This document shows, piece by piece, positions 31,328-38,479 of a DNA stretch of 58,973 nucleotides (positions are counted from its first letter, which is position 1; every line of letters starts with the position of its first letter). Both the position numbers and the translations under genes were made by a program. The notes under the pieces are model-generated. The model was not told where the DNA came from, did no database searches, and worked only from the letters and a program-made list of their open reading frames with translations. Source of the DNA: a virus. The DNA lies in IMG/VR virus record IMGVR_UViG_3300007735_000765, positions 1 to 58,973 of that record; one strand, 5' to 3'.

Positions 31328-31792
31328 TTAAACATAGATAATTTCTATGAATCCTTCGTCTGTAGTTGGTTCTTCCCAGCCAGCAATCATACTGGCAATA
31401 ACTTGCTCAGGTATTTCTTTGCCCGGACGACTCCACAATCGACGCATAAGTTCTTTATGCTCCGGAGTCTTAAACACCACAGCAATGTGCTCGTAGTCGG
31501 GTAACATATTAAACTTACGAGCACGACTGTTAACGGTTGTGCTAGTTTGATCCCAAATAATATCTACACCATCGTTGCGACATTTAATCACGTGATCTGC
31601 CATTAGTTTAACCGCAATGGGCATGTATTCTGTAAAAACTTCGCTATAAGTTTTACCTGTACGGCTAGCGTAGTCTTCAACCCACGCATCAGTAGATACA
31701 ACATTAGTACCCAAAGCCCATACTTGATTTTTTATCCAAGTACTTTTGCCCGAACCGGGCACTCCGATCAATTGATAACACTTAGGCATCAT
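31328..31792 (-). CDS. P-loop kinase, polynucleotide-kinase-like (AAA_33 type)
   Basis: A 154-residue protein with Walker A YQLIGVPGSGKSTWIKNQ at residue 6, a second-site DIIWDQTSTTVNSRARK (lid Asp and Arg) and LMRRLWSRPGKEIPEQV near the end. This is the T4 Pnk-type kinase domain without the phosphatase. It may phosphorylate 5'-OH ends of RNA or a nucleoside. The neighbouring metallophosphatase and PTP could supply the missing end-processing activity. Confidence 0.7.
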   Translation of the reverse strand: MMPKCYQLIGVPGSGKSTWIKNQVWALGTNVVSTDAWVEDYASRTGKTYSEVFTEYMPIAVKLMADHVIKCRNDGVDIIWDQTSTTVNSRARKFNMLPDYEHIAVVFKTPEHKELMRRLWSRPGKEIPEQVIASMIAGWEEPTTDEGFIEIIYV

Positions 31793-31798
31793 CGCTCC

Positions 31799-32341
31799 TT
31801 AGTGATGACTGCGAATTTGGCTATTTAAGGCTTCGGCAATCATACGATCTAAATTACTAACTACTCGACCTGTGGCATCGAATGCCACATCACGAGCACG
31901 ATAAGGCTCCAGGCCTGTTCTGCCACCATGTACATGTCCATAGAAATGAACAGCGCCGCGGTGCATTTGATCCCATTCGTGAATAGGATAGTGGAACATG
32001 ATTACCAGCTGACCGTTATGGTTATAACGCAAATACTGATGTACTTCCTTGAAGCAACTGCGGAACACAGGATCGTTCAACAGTTTACGGTCGTGGTTGC
32101 CTTCGACTAAAATCTTTGCACCGTTCAGACGATGCAAAATTTGTACTGCTTTGTCTGCGGGCAAGAACGCAAAGTCTCCCAAGATAAATGTTTCATCTTC
32201 GGGCTGTACGCTGGCGTTCCAGTCAGCAATCATTTGTTCACGCATGTCATCTGTGTCCTTGAACCGTGCTCTAGTCACAGGGCAGAACTTCAAAATGTTA
32301 GCATGACCAAAATGTAAATCACTGGTAATCCACTTAGTCAT
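31799..32341 (-). CDS. Metallophosphoesterase (calcineurin-like)
   Basis: A 180-residue protein starting at ATG 32341 in a TAATG overlap with the PTP gene; a longer frame is ignored. Metal ligands are plain: WITSDLHFGHANI, FILGDFAF, VEGNHDRKL, IMFHYPIHEWD and YGHVHGG. It belongs to the single-domain phosphatase type often found in phages. Substrate may be a nucleic acid end or a nucleotide. Ordered in one operon with the PTP and the P-loop kinase. Confidence 0.85.
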   Translation of the reverse strand: MTKWITSDLHFGHANILKFCPVTRARFKDTDDMREQMIADWNASVQPEDETFILGDFAFLPADKAVQILHRLNGAKILVEGNHDRKLLNDPVFRSCFKEVHQYLRYNHNGQLVIMFHYPIHEWDQMHRGAVHFYGHVHGGRTGLEPYRARDVAFDATGRVVSNLDRMIAEALNSQIRSHH

Positions 32342-32829
32342 TAAATATCTCCTTCGCGGGACTTTGGAATTACAAAGCCCCAATCTGTTACTTCACCGTT
32401 GATCGTATGCTTTTCGTTTTCGTCATACGTCCAACCCAATACTTTCATCATTTTATGCTTGACCAGCAAGTTGGGACTACGAAAAGATTCGCTGTCGTCA
32501 AACCCCAACATGATGCCAACTTCTGCCACTGCACCACTACGACACACACCAGCATGACAATGAACTACGACATTCATGCGTTGCTCCAGTGCATGTTGCA
32601 ACAGTCGAACCAGCTCTTGGGCTTGCTCGTCTGTACACTTGCACTCGTCAGGAAAGTTGTCTGTCTTTTCTGCATCCAGAAATTCAAATTGATGAACTTC
32701 ACGAAACTGGTACTTGGGTGTAGGAAACTCGTATGCAGGATCCACAATTTGAATCAGCATAGAATTAATACCCGGATTGATATGAAACCCTTGCCGAATG
32801 TCGCTCATGCTTACGTTTTGAATCCACAT
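32341..32829 (-). CDS. Dual-specificity/tyrosine-type protein phosphatase
   Basis: A 162-residue protein with the PTP signature VVVHCHAGVCRSGAVAEVG (Cys-x5-Arg) near residue 94 and a general-acid Asp region upstream (DECKCTDEQAQELV). Expressed from a consensus promoter with AAAGGAAA before ATG 32829. PTP-like proteins of this size in phages may act on RNA ends or on proteins; coupling to a P-loop kinase and a metallophosphatase hints at RNA end processing. Confidence 0.75.
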   Translation of the reverse strand: MWIQNVSMSDIRQGFHINPGINSMLIQIVDPAYEFPTPKYQFREVHQFEFLDAEKTDNFPDECKCTDEQAQELVRLLQHALEQRMNVVVHCHAGVCRSGAVAEVGIMLGFDDSESFRSPNLLVKHKMMKVLGWTYDENEKHTINGEVTDWGFVIPKSREGDI

Positions 32830-32850
32830 AAAAATTTCCTTTAATGCTGT

Positions 32851-32879
32851 ATTATAGCACTAAACGGCTATTTTGTCAA
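32851..32879 (-). promoter_or_regulatory. Sigma70 promoter of the PTP-phosphatase-kinase operon
   Basis: TTGACA (32874-32879) and TATAAT (32851-32856), 17-base spacer, minus strand, directly after the tRNA-Thr(GGT) 3' end. Confidence 0.85.
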
Positions 32880-32881
32880 TT

Positions 32882-32955
32882 TGGTGCTCCTAGCTGGTAA
32901 CGCTCCAGCGTTTCTACATTACCAATGTAGTGTAATACTTTTATACTATAAGAGC
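32882..32955 (-). tRNA. tRNA-Thr (anticodon GGT) with non-canonical elbow
   Basis: CCA encoded; acceptor GCTCTTA/TAGGAGC; anticodon arm CTACA-TTGGTAA-TGTAG. The T stem GCTGG/CCAGC closes the loop AGCGTTA in place of TTCRANY. The D loop (TAAAAGTAT) lacks GG. Identical T loop in the Ile(GAT) and Tyr(GTA) tRNAs. Confidence 0.8.
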
Positions 32956-33135
32956 TTAACGGGTTTTCACGGGCTGTAAACTATCCTTGCGCATCATAAC
33001 CATACGACGACTGTCTGGTCGATGCACTGTGAGATAAGTTACCCCGTCAATGGTTTTAGTTTTTTTTGGATCATCACAGATCCAAACTTCATGATTTACA
33101 TAATTTTTAAATGTAACAGGTTTTGTAGTCTGCAT
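32956..33135 (-). CDS. Small hypothetical protein (59 aa)
   Basis: MQTTKPVTFKNYVNHEVWIC, then VTYLTVHRPDSRRMVMMRKD: a small basic beta protein typical of phages. Shine-Dalgarno AGGAG lies seven bases before the ATG. The stop codon touches the 5' end of tRNA-Thr(GGT). Function unknown. Confidence 0.6.
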   Translation of the reverse strand: MQTTKPVTFKNYVNHEVWICDDPKKTKTIDGVTYLTVHRPDSRRMVMMRKDSLQPVKTR

Positions 33136-33149
33136 TGCGATCTCCTAAC

Positions 33150-33224
33150 TGGTGCGCCTGGAAGGAATCGAACCTCCATCCCCTCGTTCGTAGCGAAGTA
33201 TCCTATCCATTGAACGACAGGCGC
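33150..33224 (-). tRNA. tRNA-Arg (anticodon ACG)
   Basis: CCA encoded; acceptor GCGCCTG/CAGGCGC; anticodon arm CTTCG-CTACGAA-CGAGG; canonical D and T loops. A34 would need host TadA to become inosine. Confidence 0.9.
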
Positions 33225-33230
33225 ATAACT

Positions 33231-33306
33231 TGGTGCCGTAAGCTGGACTCGAACCAGCAACACATGAATTTTCAGTCCACTGCTCTACCATTGGAGCTAC
33301 TACGGC
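33231..33306 (-). tRNA. tRNA-Phe (anticodon GAA)
   Basis: CCA encoded; acceptor GCCGTAG/TTACGGC; anticodon loop CTGAAAA; T loop TTCGAGT. Complete cloverleaf. Confidence 0.92.
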
Positions 33307-33320
33307 ATAAACTGCTTAGG

Positions 33321-33391
33321 GGTGACCATCGGGGCTCGAACCCGAACTACCAGAGTCACAGTCTAGGTTGCTACCATTACAACATGGTCAC
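33321..33391 (-). tRNA. tRNA-His (anticodon GTG), CCA not encoded
   Basis: Acceptor GTGACCA/TGGTCAC; anticodon arm CTAGA-CTGTGAC-TCTGG; discriminator C73 as required for His. The base before G1 is T, so no genomic G-1. Unlike most tRNAs here the 3' CCA is not encoded. Confidence 0.88.
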
Positions 33392-33402
33392 AGCTAAGCG
33401 GT

Positions 33403-33410
33403 CTATAAAT
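33403..33410 (+). promoter_or_regulatory. T4-type late promoter (TATAAATA) facing the radical SAM genes
   Basis: TATAAATA on the plus strand about 125 bases before ATG 33535. The predicted leader would be antisense to tRNA-Leu(CAA). Confidence 0.45.
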
Positions 33411-33413
33411 ATG

Positions 33414-33442
33414 ATTATAACATCAAATCGAATATTTGTAAA
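33414..33442 (-). promoter_or_regulatory. Sigma70 promoter for tRNA-His/Phe/Arg(ACG)
   Basis: TTTACA (33437-33442) and TATAAT (33414-33419), 17-base spacer, minus strand. Confidence 0.7.
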
Positions 33443-33450
33443 GCGAAAAT

Positions 33451-33528
33451 TGGTACCCCTGGTCAGATTCGAACTGACAGAACTACTCCTTTTGAGAGAG
33501 CCGACTTTACCAATTTGTCCACAGGGGC
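33451..33528 (-). tRNA. tRNA-Leu (anticodon CAA) with short variable loop
   Basis: CCA encoded; acceptor GCCCCTG/CAGGGGT with a G-T first pair; anticodon arm GCTCT-CTCAAAA-GGAGT; T loop TTCGAAT. Leu by anticodon, yet the variable region is only about six bases instead of a class II arm. Confidence 0.75.
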
Positions 33529-33534
33529 ACATGA

Positions 33535-34848
33535 ATGCAACAAAAAATATTTCCTATAAAAACTGCAACTGCTTGCCAACTTAAATGGAGCCACAGCACA
33601 GTATTTTTGCCTAGCCTCAAAACTGCTAGCTGTCACAGAGTAGAACAAAATTACTTTGATATCAACACATTTGATTTTCATAATACCAAAGAAAAACTAC
33701 AAGCCAGAACAGAAATGTTAGCAGGGCGTTGGCCAGGACATGGCTGTGAGCATTGTAAAAATATCGAGGATTCTGGGGGCGTCAGTGACAGAATTGTACA
33801 CTTAGATTTTCCTGGATTTAGGGCGCCACCGGAACTGGATCACGATTTACAGGCAGTGAATGTTACTCCGCGTGTATTAGAAATCTATTTTAGTAACACC
33901 TGCAACCTTAAATGCGTTTATTGTGTTCCGCAGTTCAGTAGCCAAATTAACCAAGAAAATAAAAAATTTGGTGTATTTCACAACAACGGTGTATTCATTA
34001 AAAGTGTGAACATACCCGACGAATTCAGCGCGGCCACAGAAAAAATGTTTACATGGCTGGATCAAAATTTACAAAATTTAGATAAACTTATTGTATTAGG
34101 CGGGGAACCTTTTATTCAAAAAGAAACAGCCCGCTTACTCTCGCTGATTAATACAAAAAAACTGCCCAACTTATCGCTAACTGTTTTTAGTAATTTAACT
34201 ATTGATCACAATAAATTTAAAAAATATGTAAAAACTCTCAAAGACGTCAAGCACCAAGCTAATCTAAATCAAATTAACATTGTTGCTAGTCTAGATTGCT
34301 GGGGCGATGCCGCGGAGTATGTAAGACAAGGGCTGGACTTAAAATTATTTGAACAAAACTTTTTATATTTGCTCAACGAAACAGATTTCGTCTTAAACAT
34401 AAACTCTGCACTTAGTCCTCTTACTGCGGCAGATCTCCCGGCACTGATTGAAAAGATCAATCATTGGAGTACATCAAGAACAGTATACTGGACCACGATG
34501 AAGACTGCGGGCAGGCCCTATCTTCATCCTACTATTTTTGGCAGTGAGCTATTAGATGCGGGTTTAAATCAAGCCTACGAAACATTTAACAGTCATGGAG
34601 ATCCTGAAAAAATAAAATACAAAGAATATTTTGCAGGAATCATCAGCGAAATAAAACTTAGCAAACCTAATCCCATACATCAACTTCAATTACGAACATA
34701 TTTAGAAGAATTAGATAGGCGTAGAAGCACCAAATACACTACAACATTTCCATGGATTTACCAAAGACTAAAAGTAGTGGTCGATCCTGAGGGATTCGAA
34801 CCCCCAACCGCCGATTTCGAAGACCGGAACTCTATCCAGTTGAGCTAA
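33535..34848 (+). CDS. Radical SAM enzyme with auxiliary Cys region (437 aa)
   Basis: The [4Fe-4S] motif is YFSNTCNLKCVYCVPQFSSQ (Cx3Cx2C) near residue 122, followed by the SAM-binding LIVLGGEPFIQKE (GGE) near 194. The N-terminal 90 residues hold further Cys (ATACQLKW, TASCHRV, HGCEHCKN). This is the layout of twitch/SPASM-type radical SAM proteins found in phages. The last 24 codons run through the antisense strand of tRNA-Arg(TCG), so the tail composition is dictated by the tRNA. A similar gene follows. Substrate unknown: peptide, tRNA or lipid. Confidence 0.75.
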   Translation: MQQKIFPIKTATACQLKWSHSTVFLPSLKTASCHRVEQNYFDINTFDFHNTKEKLQARTEMLAGRWPGHGCEHCKNIEDSGGVSDRIVHLDFPGFRAPPELDHDLQAVNVTPRVLEIYFSNTCNLKCVYCVPQFSSQINQENKKFGVFHNNGVFIKSVNIPDEFSAATEKMFTWLDQNLQNLDKLIVLGGEPFIQKETARLLSLINTKKLPNLSLTVFSNLTIDHNKFKKYVKTLKDVKHQANLNQINIVASLDCWGDAAEYVRQGLDLKLFEQNFLYLLNETDFVLNINSALSPLTAADLPALIEKINHWSTSRTVYWTTMKTAGRPYLHPTIFGSELLDAGLNQAYETFNSHGDPEKIKYKEYFAGIISEIKLSKPNPIHQLQLRTYLEELDRRRSTKYTTTFPWIYQRLKVVVDPEGFEPPTADFEDRNSIQLS

Positions 34849-34854
34849 GGACCG
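34778..34854 (-). tRNA. tRNA-Arg (anticodon TCG)
   Basis: CCA encoded; acceptor CGGTCCT/AGGATCG; anticodon arm CCGGT-CTTCGAA-ATCGG; T loop TTCGAAT. It lies antisense to the 3' end of the radical SAM gene 33535-34848. Confidence 0.9.
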
Positions 34855-34859
34855 TTAAA

Positions 34860-35948
34860 ATGTTTCACTGTGCCGCTATACAAAAAAATATCAGAGTAGA
34901 AGGATCTGCTGTCACAGGACTGAAAATTTTGCCTTGCTGTGTTTATCAAGCAGATCAAAATTATCGCACACTCGCAGAGTACTACAGTAGCACAGAATAT
35001 CAAGAATTACAATCTACTAGCACATGGCCACGGGGATGTGGTGCATGTCGCCAGCAAGAAAATCAAAATCAAACCAGTTACAGACAGTTAGTCAATCAGT
35101 CACTGGATAATATACAGGGACGACGATTTGAAATATTCCCTAGCAATATCTGTAATCTAAAATGTGTTATGTGCAACCCTGCTAATAGCAGTGCATTTGC
35201 ACAAGAACAACAAACTATCGGAATAATCAATAACCAATACGCAAAAGAATTTGATCTCAGCAAAGAAGCGTTGGACTTAATTGACAGCAACGACGACATT
35301 GAAAGTATTAGCTTGATAGGAGGAGAATTCTTTTTATCCAAGGGTAACTTAGAAATATTAGATCTCGCTATTCAACGACAAATACCAATACGTGTTGTCA
35401 CCAATGCCACGGTAATTTTACCCGACCACTTAGCTAAATTAAAACAGTTACAGGATCTTGAATTACAGATCAGCTGTGACGGTGTTCACGAACACTATGA
35501 GTTTATGCGATATCCTGCTCGCTGGGATCGTTTCATTGCAAACAGCGAAACGTTGATACAAGAACTACCACAAGCAAAAATTAACTTTCATTTTGTTGTA
35601 CAGCCACTGAACGCAGAAAATCTTGTTCCCAGTTTAGCATTTTTAAACACACTAAAACGTCCTACACGATTTACTAATCTTGTAACACCAGAATATCTCA
35701 ATTGGTCCATACTCACTGACAGCGAGCGCCTGCGCATCGCAGACACTATGACTAAGCAACTTGCAGAGTTTAGATTAACTGAACGTCAAAAACTTCAAGT
35801 ACAAAGTCTAATAGAAACTATCAGTGGTTCCGCATATTCTGCAGAGAATCGCCAAACATTCAATCGCATAGTAGGCAAGACTATGCAACATCGCGGTGTT
35901 GATTTGGTAGTAGCGGTGGGACTCGAACCCACGATAAACACCGTATGA
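34860..35948 (+). CDS. Radical SAM enzyme, paralogue of the preceding one (362 aa)
   Basis: Same layout as its neighbour: Cys-rich N-terminus (MFHCAAIQ, LPCCVYQ, RGCGACRQQ), [4Fe-4S] motif IFPSNICNLKCVMCNPANSS near residue 97, GGE-type SLIGGEFFLSKGN near 155, and a TIM-barrel strand LQISCDG. Radical SAM pairs often act on one peptide or one nucleic-acid product. The ATG lies six bases after tRNA-Arg(TCG), and the end is antisense to tRNA-Met(35905). Substrate unknown. Confidence 0.75.
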   Translation: MFHCAAIQKNIRVEGSAVTGLKILPCCVYQADQNYRTLAEYYSSTEYQELQSTSTWPRGCGACRQQENQNQTSYRQLVNQSLDNIQGRRFEIFPSNICNLKCVMCNPANSSAFAQEQQTIGIINNQYAKEFDLSKEALDLIDSNDDIESISLIGGEFFLSKGNLEILDLAIQRQIPIRVVTNATVILPDHLAKLKQLQDLELQISCDGVHEHYEFMRYPARWDRFIANSETLIQELPQAKINFHFVVQPLNAENLVPSLAFLNTLKRPTRFTNLVTPEYLNWSILTDSERLRIADTMTKQLAEFRLTERQKLQVQSLIETISGSAYSAENRQTFNRIVGKTMQHRGVDLVVAVGLEPTINTV

Positions 35949-35980
35949 AGGTGGTGCATTAGCCGCTATGCTACGCTACC
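35905..35980 (-). tRNA. tRNA-Met, elongator (anticodon CAT)
   Basis: CCA encoded; acceptor GGTAGCG/CGCTACT; anticodon loop TTCATAC; T loop TTCGAGT. Fully paired first base pair (G-T), so not an initiator. Ile2 (lysidine) cannot be excluded, but the copy at 49437 fits Ile2 better. Confidence 0.8.
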
Positions 35981-36105
35981 ATATAGAAACACACTGTGGC
36001 GCTTGAATCCGCGATAGCCCTTCTCTTCACGGCTGGTCCTTGCTCTGTCTAGAATTGGCAAGTATTTCAGTTGTTCCGCTGTAGCTATTCAATGTGTTTT
36101 TATAT
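35981..36105 (-). ncRNA. Structured RNA enclosed by a 13-bp inverted repeat (E1)
   Basis: ATATAGAAACACA and TGTGTTTTTATAT (one G-T) close a 125-base element filling exactly the space between tRNA-Met and the TTT tRNA. Inside, TTGAATAGC pairs with GCTAT...TTCAA and a T-loop-like ATTCAAG is visible. Arms resemble those of E2 and E3. Confidence 0.5.
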
Positions 36106-36191
36106 GGTGAGTCAGGTGGGAATCGAACCCACAAGGGCAATTTGCCGCCAGATTAAAAGTCTGGTACCGCAACCTATTCGGTGTCTGACCC
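36105..36191 (-). tRNA. Class II tRNA with TTT anticodon (Lys by anticodon)
   Basis: CCA encoded; acceptor GGGTCAG/CTGACTC; D stem ACCG/CGGT; anticodon arm CCAGA-CTTTTAA-TCTGG; T arm GTGGG-TTCGATT-CCCAC. A long variable arm (GGCA-AAT-TGCC) makes it class II, which is normally Leu, Ser or Tyr, not Lys. True charging identity is uncertain. Confidence 0.75.
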
Positions 36192-36194
36192 AAT

Positions 36195-36269
36195 TGGTCC
36201 TTGCTCAGAGAATCGAACTCTGTTTTTCCGGGTAAGAGCCGGATACTTCGCCAGCAAAGTTTAGCAAGG
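36195..36269 (-). tRNA. tRNA-Lys (anticodon CTT)
   Basis: CCA encoded; acceptor CCTTGCT/AGCAAGG; anticodon arm TCCGG-CTCTTAC-CCGGA; T arm CAGAG-TTCGATT-CTCTG; variable loop of four. Confidence 0.88.
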
Positions 36270-36305
36270 GGATGGCGTATCTAAATTTGATTTAGAGTGC
36301 CATCC
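36270..36305 (-). ncRNA. Small stem-in-stem hairpin (36 nt)
   Basis: GGATGGC/GCCATCC outer stem and TCTAAAT/ATTTAGA inner stem, starting at the base after tRNA-Lys. Small enough to be a processing signal. Confidence 0.4.
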
Positions 36306-36345
36306 CAGACTTGATACAGAAGCCTAGAATGACACTTAACGTTTA

Positions 36346-36501
36346 CTACGTTTCATGTCGTTCACCTTTAAAATAAAATTTTTGATTCTCTTGTCTACGT
36401 AGAGCTTTGTTGCTTTTACGATGACTTCCCGCTTTTCGGAACAATGCCAGAGCCACAAACTGGTTGCGCTCACGCGGCAGTTCCTGTTTCTGCTTTTGCA
36501 T
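36346..36501 (-). CDS. Small conserved phage protein (51 aa)
   Basis: MQKQKQELPRERNQFVALAL, then FRKAGSHRKSNKALRRQENQ: a basic peptide of a kind common in large phages (RERNxFVALAxFRKAGxHxK). It starts after AGGAGCAGTAAAATG, ten bases past a consensus promoter. A longer frame on the same strand (to 36557) starts upstream of that promoter and is not the gene. Likely nucleic-acid binding; function unknown. Confidence 0.7.
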   Translation of the reverse strand: MQKQKQELPRERNQFVALALFRKAGSHRKSNKALRRQENQKFYFKGERHET

Positions 36502-36521
36502 TTTACTGCTCCTAAAAATGT

Positions 36522-36550
36522 ATTATAACAAATATTGGAATATTTGTCAA
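36522..36550 (-). promoter_or_regulatory. Sigma70 promoter of the 51-aa gene and downstream tRNAs
   Basis: TTGACA (36545-36550) and TATAAT (36522-36527), 17-base spacer, minus strand. An imperfect palindrome (CTACT-n5-AGTAG, 36574-36588) lies upstream, as at other early promoters here. Confidence 0.85.
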
Positions 36551-36573
36551 TGACCAACTAAAACAGTTGGGTA

Positions 36574-37767
36574 CTACTCTTTAAGTAGCCCAAGTTCTAC
36601 AGTTTTTTCGATAACCTTACTCGATTCACAAAAGTGAACTACATTATTACTATCGATCCACAAAGGTATGGTAGTATTGTTTACGTTCCGTATTTTGTTT
36701 ACCGCCGTTGCCATACTTAAACTTTTAACTTTATTTTTAAAATTAAAGTAAAATTCATTGCCATCCACTTCGTATATTACACGTTTGTGTTGTAAATGAC
36801 TTTTTCCTGTGCTATAATCAGCAAATTTACTTGACTGATACTCTTGAAGAGCCCATTGTTGATATTCTTTAGTTTGAAACCACCCGAATGAGCCGTTAGT
36901 TAATTCTGTAATGTTTTTATATGGTGTGCAATATCGCACCGACTCATATGAATCAAAAGTCCAAAAATTAAAATCCCACCACCAGAAAAAATCCCCAACA
37001 GTGGCAATCTCTAATTTATATTCTTGTGCTGTGGATAATACCGCATTATAAATTAGTTCGCCGGCTCTAGTGTTTGTGTCGTCATTGGCCATCGACATAA
37101 ACTCCAGTATCTTGTCTTTATTATTAGCAAACGCAATATCTTTAGTACCGTACATCAGTAACCAACGCATACCAATTTCGCTGGCAGAGACTCTATCGCC
37201 ATTTTGGCCAGTTACTCTAAGCATATCATTATTGGGTTCGAATATTCGTTTCAATGCATGGTCAGTTGAGTTATAACGATTGGGAAAGTATTTTACAATT
37301 ATGTCCCTAGCAAAGTATGGATTTTCATCCACGCTATATTCGTTATAATAAATTTTAGTGTTGTTCCAAATATCTTTGTTACCATACTTAATCAAAATCG
37401 CAACAATAAAGGTACTGTCTAACCCCCCGGACCATTCGACTAGCAAACCGTTATGCGTTTGCAATCGATCCATCATTTGTGTATATCTATCATATGTTAC
37501 ATCGTCCCAGTCTAATGCTACCAAGGACTTTTGGGGTACGATATACTTGTCTAATAATCTGACAGGATGGAAAAATTCCGAACTAGTAGAAATCCTACTT
37601 TGGTGCATCCTATTGTCTAAATATGTTATTGTGTCTGATAAAAATGTTCTTCTTGAACGTTTGTATAATTGCAACCATTCATTTAGTTTTGAGTAATGCT
37701 GATATTGTTCGGGTGACATACTCATCACCACGGTAAGAGCATCAAACCAACTGATATTTTTTGTCAT
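36574..37767 (-). CDS. Asparagine-synthase-like PP-loop ATP pyrophosphatase (397 aa)
   Basis: The PP-loop is LVEWSGGLDSTFIVAILIKY near residue 112; later LRVTGQNGDRVSASEIG corresponds to the second AsnB loop (SGxGxDE), with Asp-Arg in place of Asp-Glu. The N-terminal glutaminase domain of AsnB is absent. Such stand-alone domains adenylate a carboxylate to form amides, as in lasso-peptide cyclases and beta-lactam synthetases, or modify tRNA. A relative is at 47257. Overlaps gene 37742 by 26 bases. Substrate unknown. Confidence 0.7.
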   Translation of the reverse strand: MTKNISWFDALTVVMSMSPEQYQHYSKLNEWLQLYKRSRRTFLSDTITYLDNRMHQSRISTSSEFFHPVRLLDKYIVPQKSLVALDWDDVTYDRYTQMMDRLQTHNGLLVEWSGGLDSTFIVAILIKYGNKDIWNNTKIYYNEYSVDENPYFARDIIVKYFPNRYNSTDHALKRIFEPNNDMLRVTGQNGDRVSASEIGMRWLLMYGTKDIAFANNKDKILEFMSMANDDTNTRAGELIYNAVLSTAQEYKLEIATVGDFFWWWDFNFWTFDSYESVRYCTPYKNITELTNGSFGWFQTKEYQQWALQEYQSSKFADYSTGKSHLQHKRVIYEVDGNEFYFNFKNKVKSLSMATAVNKIRNVNNTTIPLWIDSNNVVHFCESSKVIEKTVELGLLKE

Positions 37768-38305
37768 TTATATCTCTAATAAAGTTACTTTGCAACTGCC
37801 CGACAAACTTATTTTCAAAAAGTTTATCTTTAAAAGACATAATACACGTATCTGCTTCTATAGGAGTTTTCTCCCAGTAAAGAATTTCGTGTATTTGTTT
37901 ACTAAATTCTTGCACTGCCGTATTCATTTCAGAAAAGTACTCATCAAATATACCATCGCCTTGTGGGCATAATTCCAAAATTGGTTCAGTGTACGCAGGC
38001 TCAATTTGATCGATTAACCATTGGATTTGGTATTCAGTTTTGTTTAATATCCACAAGCAATAATCTGCATAATTTTTAATATCAACTAAGTAGCCAGGAT
38101 CGCATTCATATTGTGCTAATTCTGTGCGTTTAGCTATATTTGTAAAACCATATCGATTACCATCCCTGGTGTAAATGTCTTCTGGTATTTCTACTATGTC
38201 CGTGAGAATTTTACTTTTTAGGATTAATCTAAGTTGCTTGATTAATTTTTCAGATTTGTCTGCAACTATTATAGAATTGTAATTTATATTATATAGAGCA
38301 TACAT
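37742..38305 (-). CDS. Hypothetical protein coupled to the PP-loop enzyme (187 aa)
   Basis: Not recognised. Begins MYALYNINYNSIIVADKSEK and has CDPGYLVDIKNYADYCLWIL and QIQWLIDQIEPAYTEPILEL. Helical and acidic with single cysteines; no metal site. Its end overlaps the PP-loop gene by 26 bases, suggesting it is the substrate-binding partner or the peptide-like substrate's carrier (inference). A TATACT box with AGTGTATACT lies 16 bases before ATG. Confidence 0.5.
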   Translation of the reverse strand: MYALYNINYNSIIVADKSEKLIKQLRLILKSKILTDIVEIPEDIYTRDGNRYGFTNIAKRTELAQYECDPGYLVDIKNYADYCLWILNKTEYQIQWLIDQIEPAYTEPILELCPQGDGIFDEYFSEMNTAVQEFSKQIHEILYWEKTPIEADTCIMSFKDKLFENKFVGQLQSNFIRDINDKKYQLV

Positions 38306-38371
38306 CTTAATTTTGATTCACAGTATACACTATTTAATAACAAATAGTACACTATCTACAAATACTTGACT

Positions 38372-38470
38372 TGGTGCCGCCAGCAGGACTCGAACCTGCA
38401 CACTCAGGCTTATCTGGCCTGTGCTTTGGCGAGGTATAAGCTCGCTTCTTTACCATTAAGCTATGGCGGC
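38372..38470 (-). tRNA. tRNA with TAT anticodon (Ile) and a 29-base variable arm
   Basis: CCA encoded; acceptor GCCGCCA/TGGCGGC; anticodon arm GCGAG-CTTATAC-CTCGC; T arm GCAGG-TTCGAGT-CCTGC. Total 99 nt, longer than most tRNAs. The variable region forms a second anticodon-like hairpin, AGGC-CAGATAA-GCCT. Ile by anticodon, but Ile tRNAs are class I, so charging is uncertain. Confidence 0.75.
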
Positions 38471-38479
38471 AAAAATAAC

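Noticed and set aside
36336-36557. A 73-codon minus-strand frame
   Set aside because: It starts upstream of a consensus promoter and reads across it. The overlapping 51-codon frame with a good ribosome site and coding-like, conserved-looking product is the gene.
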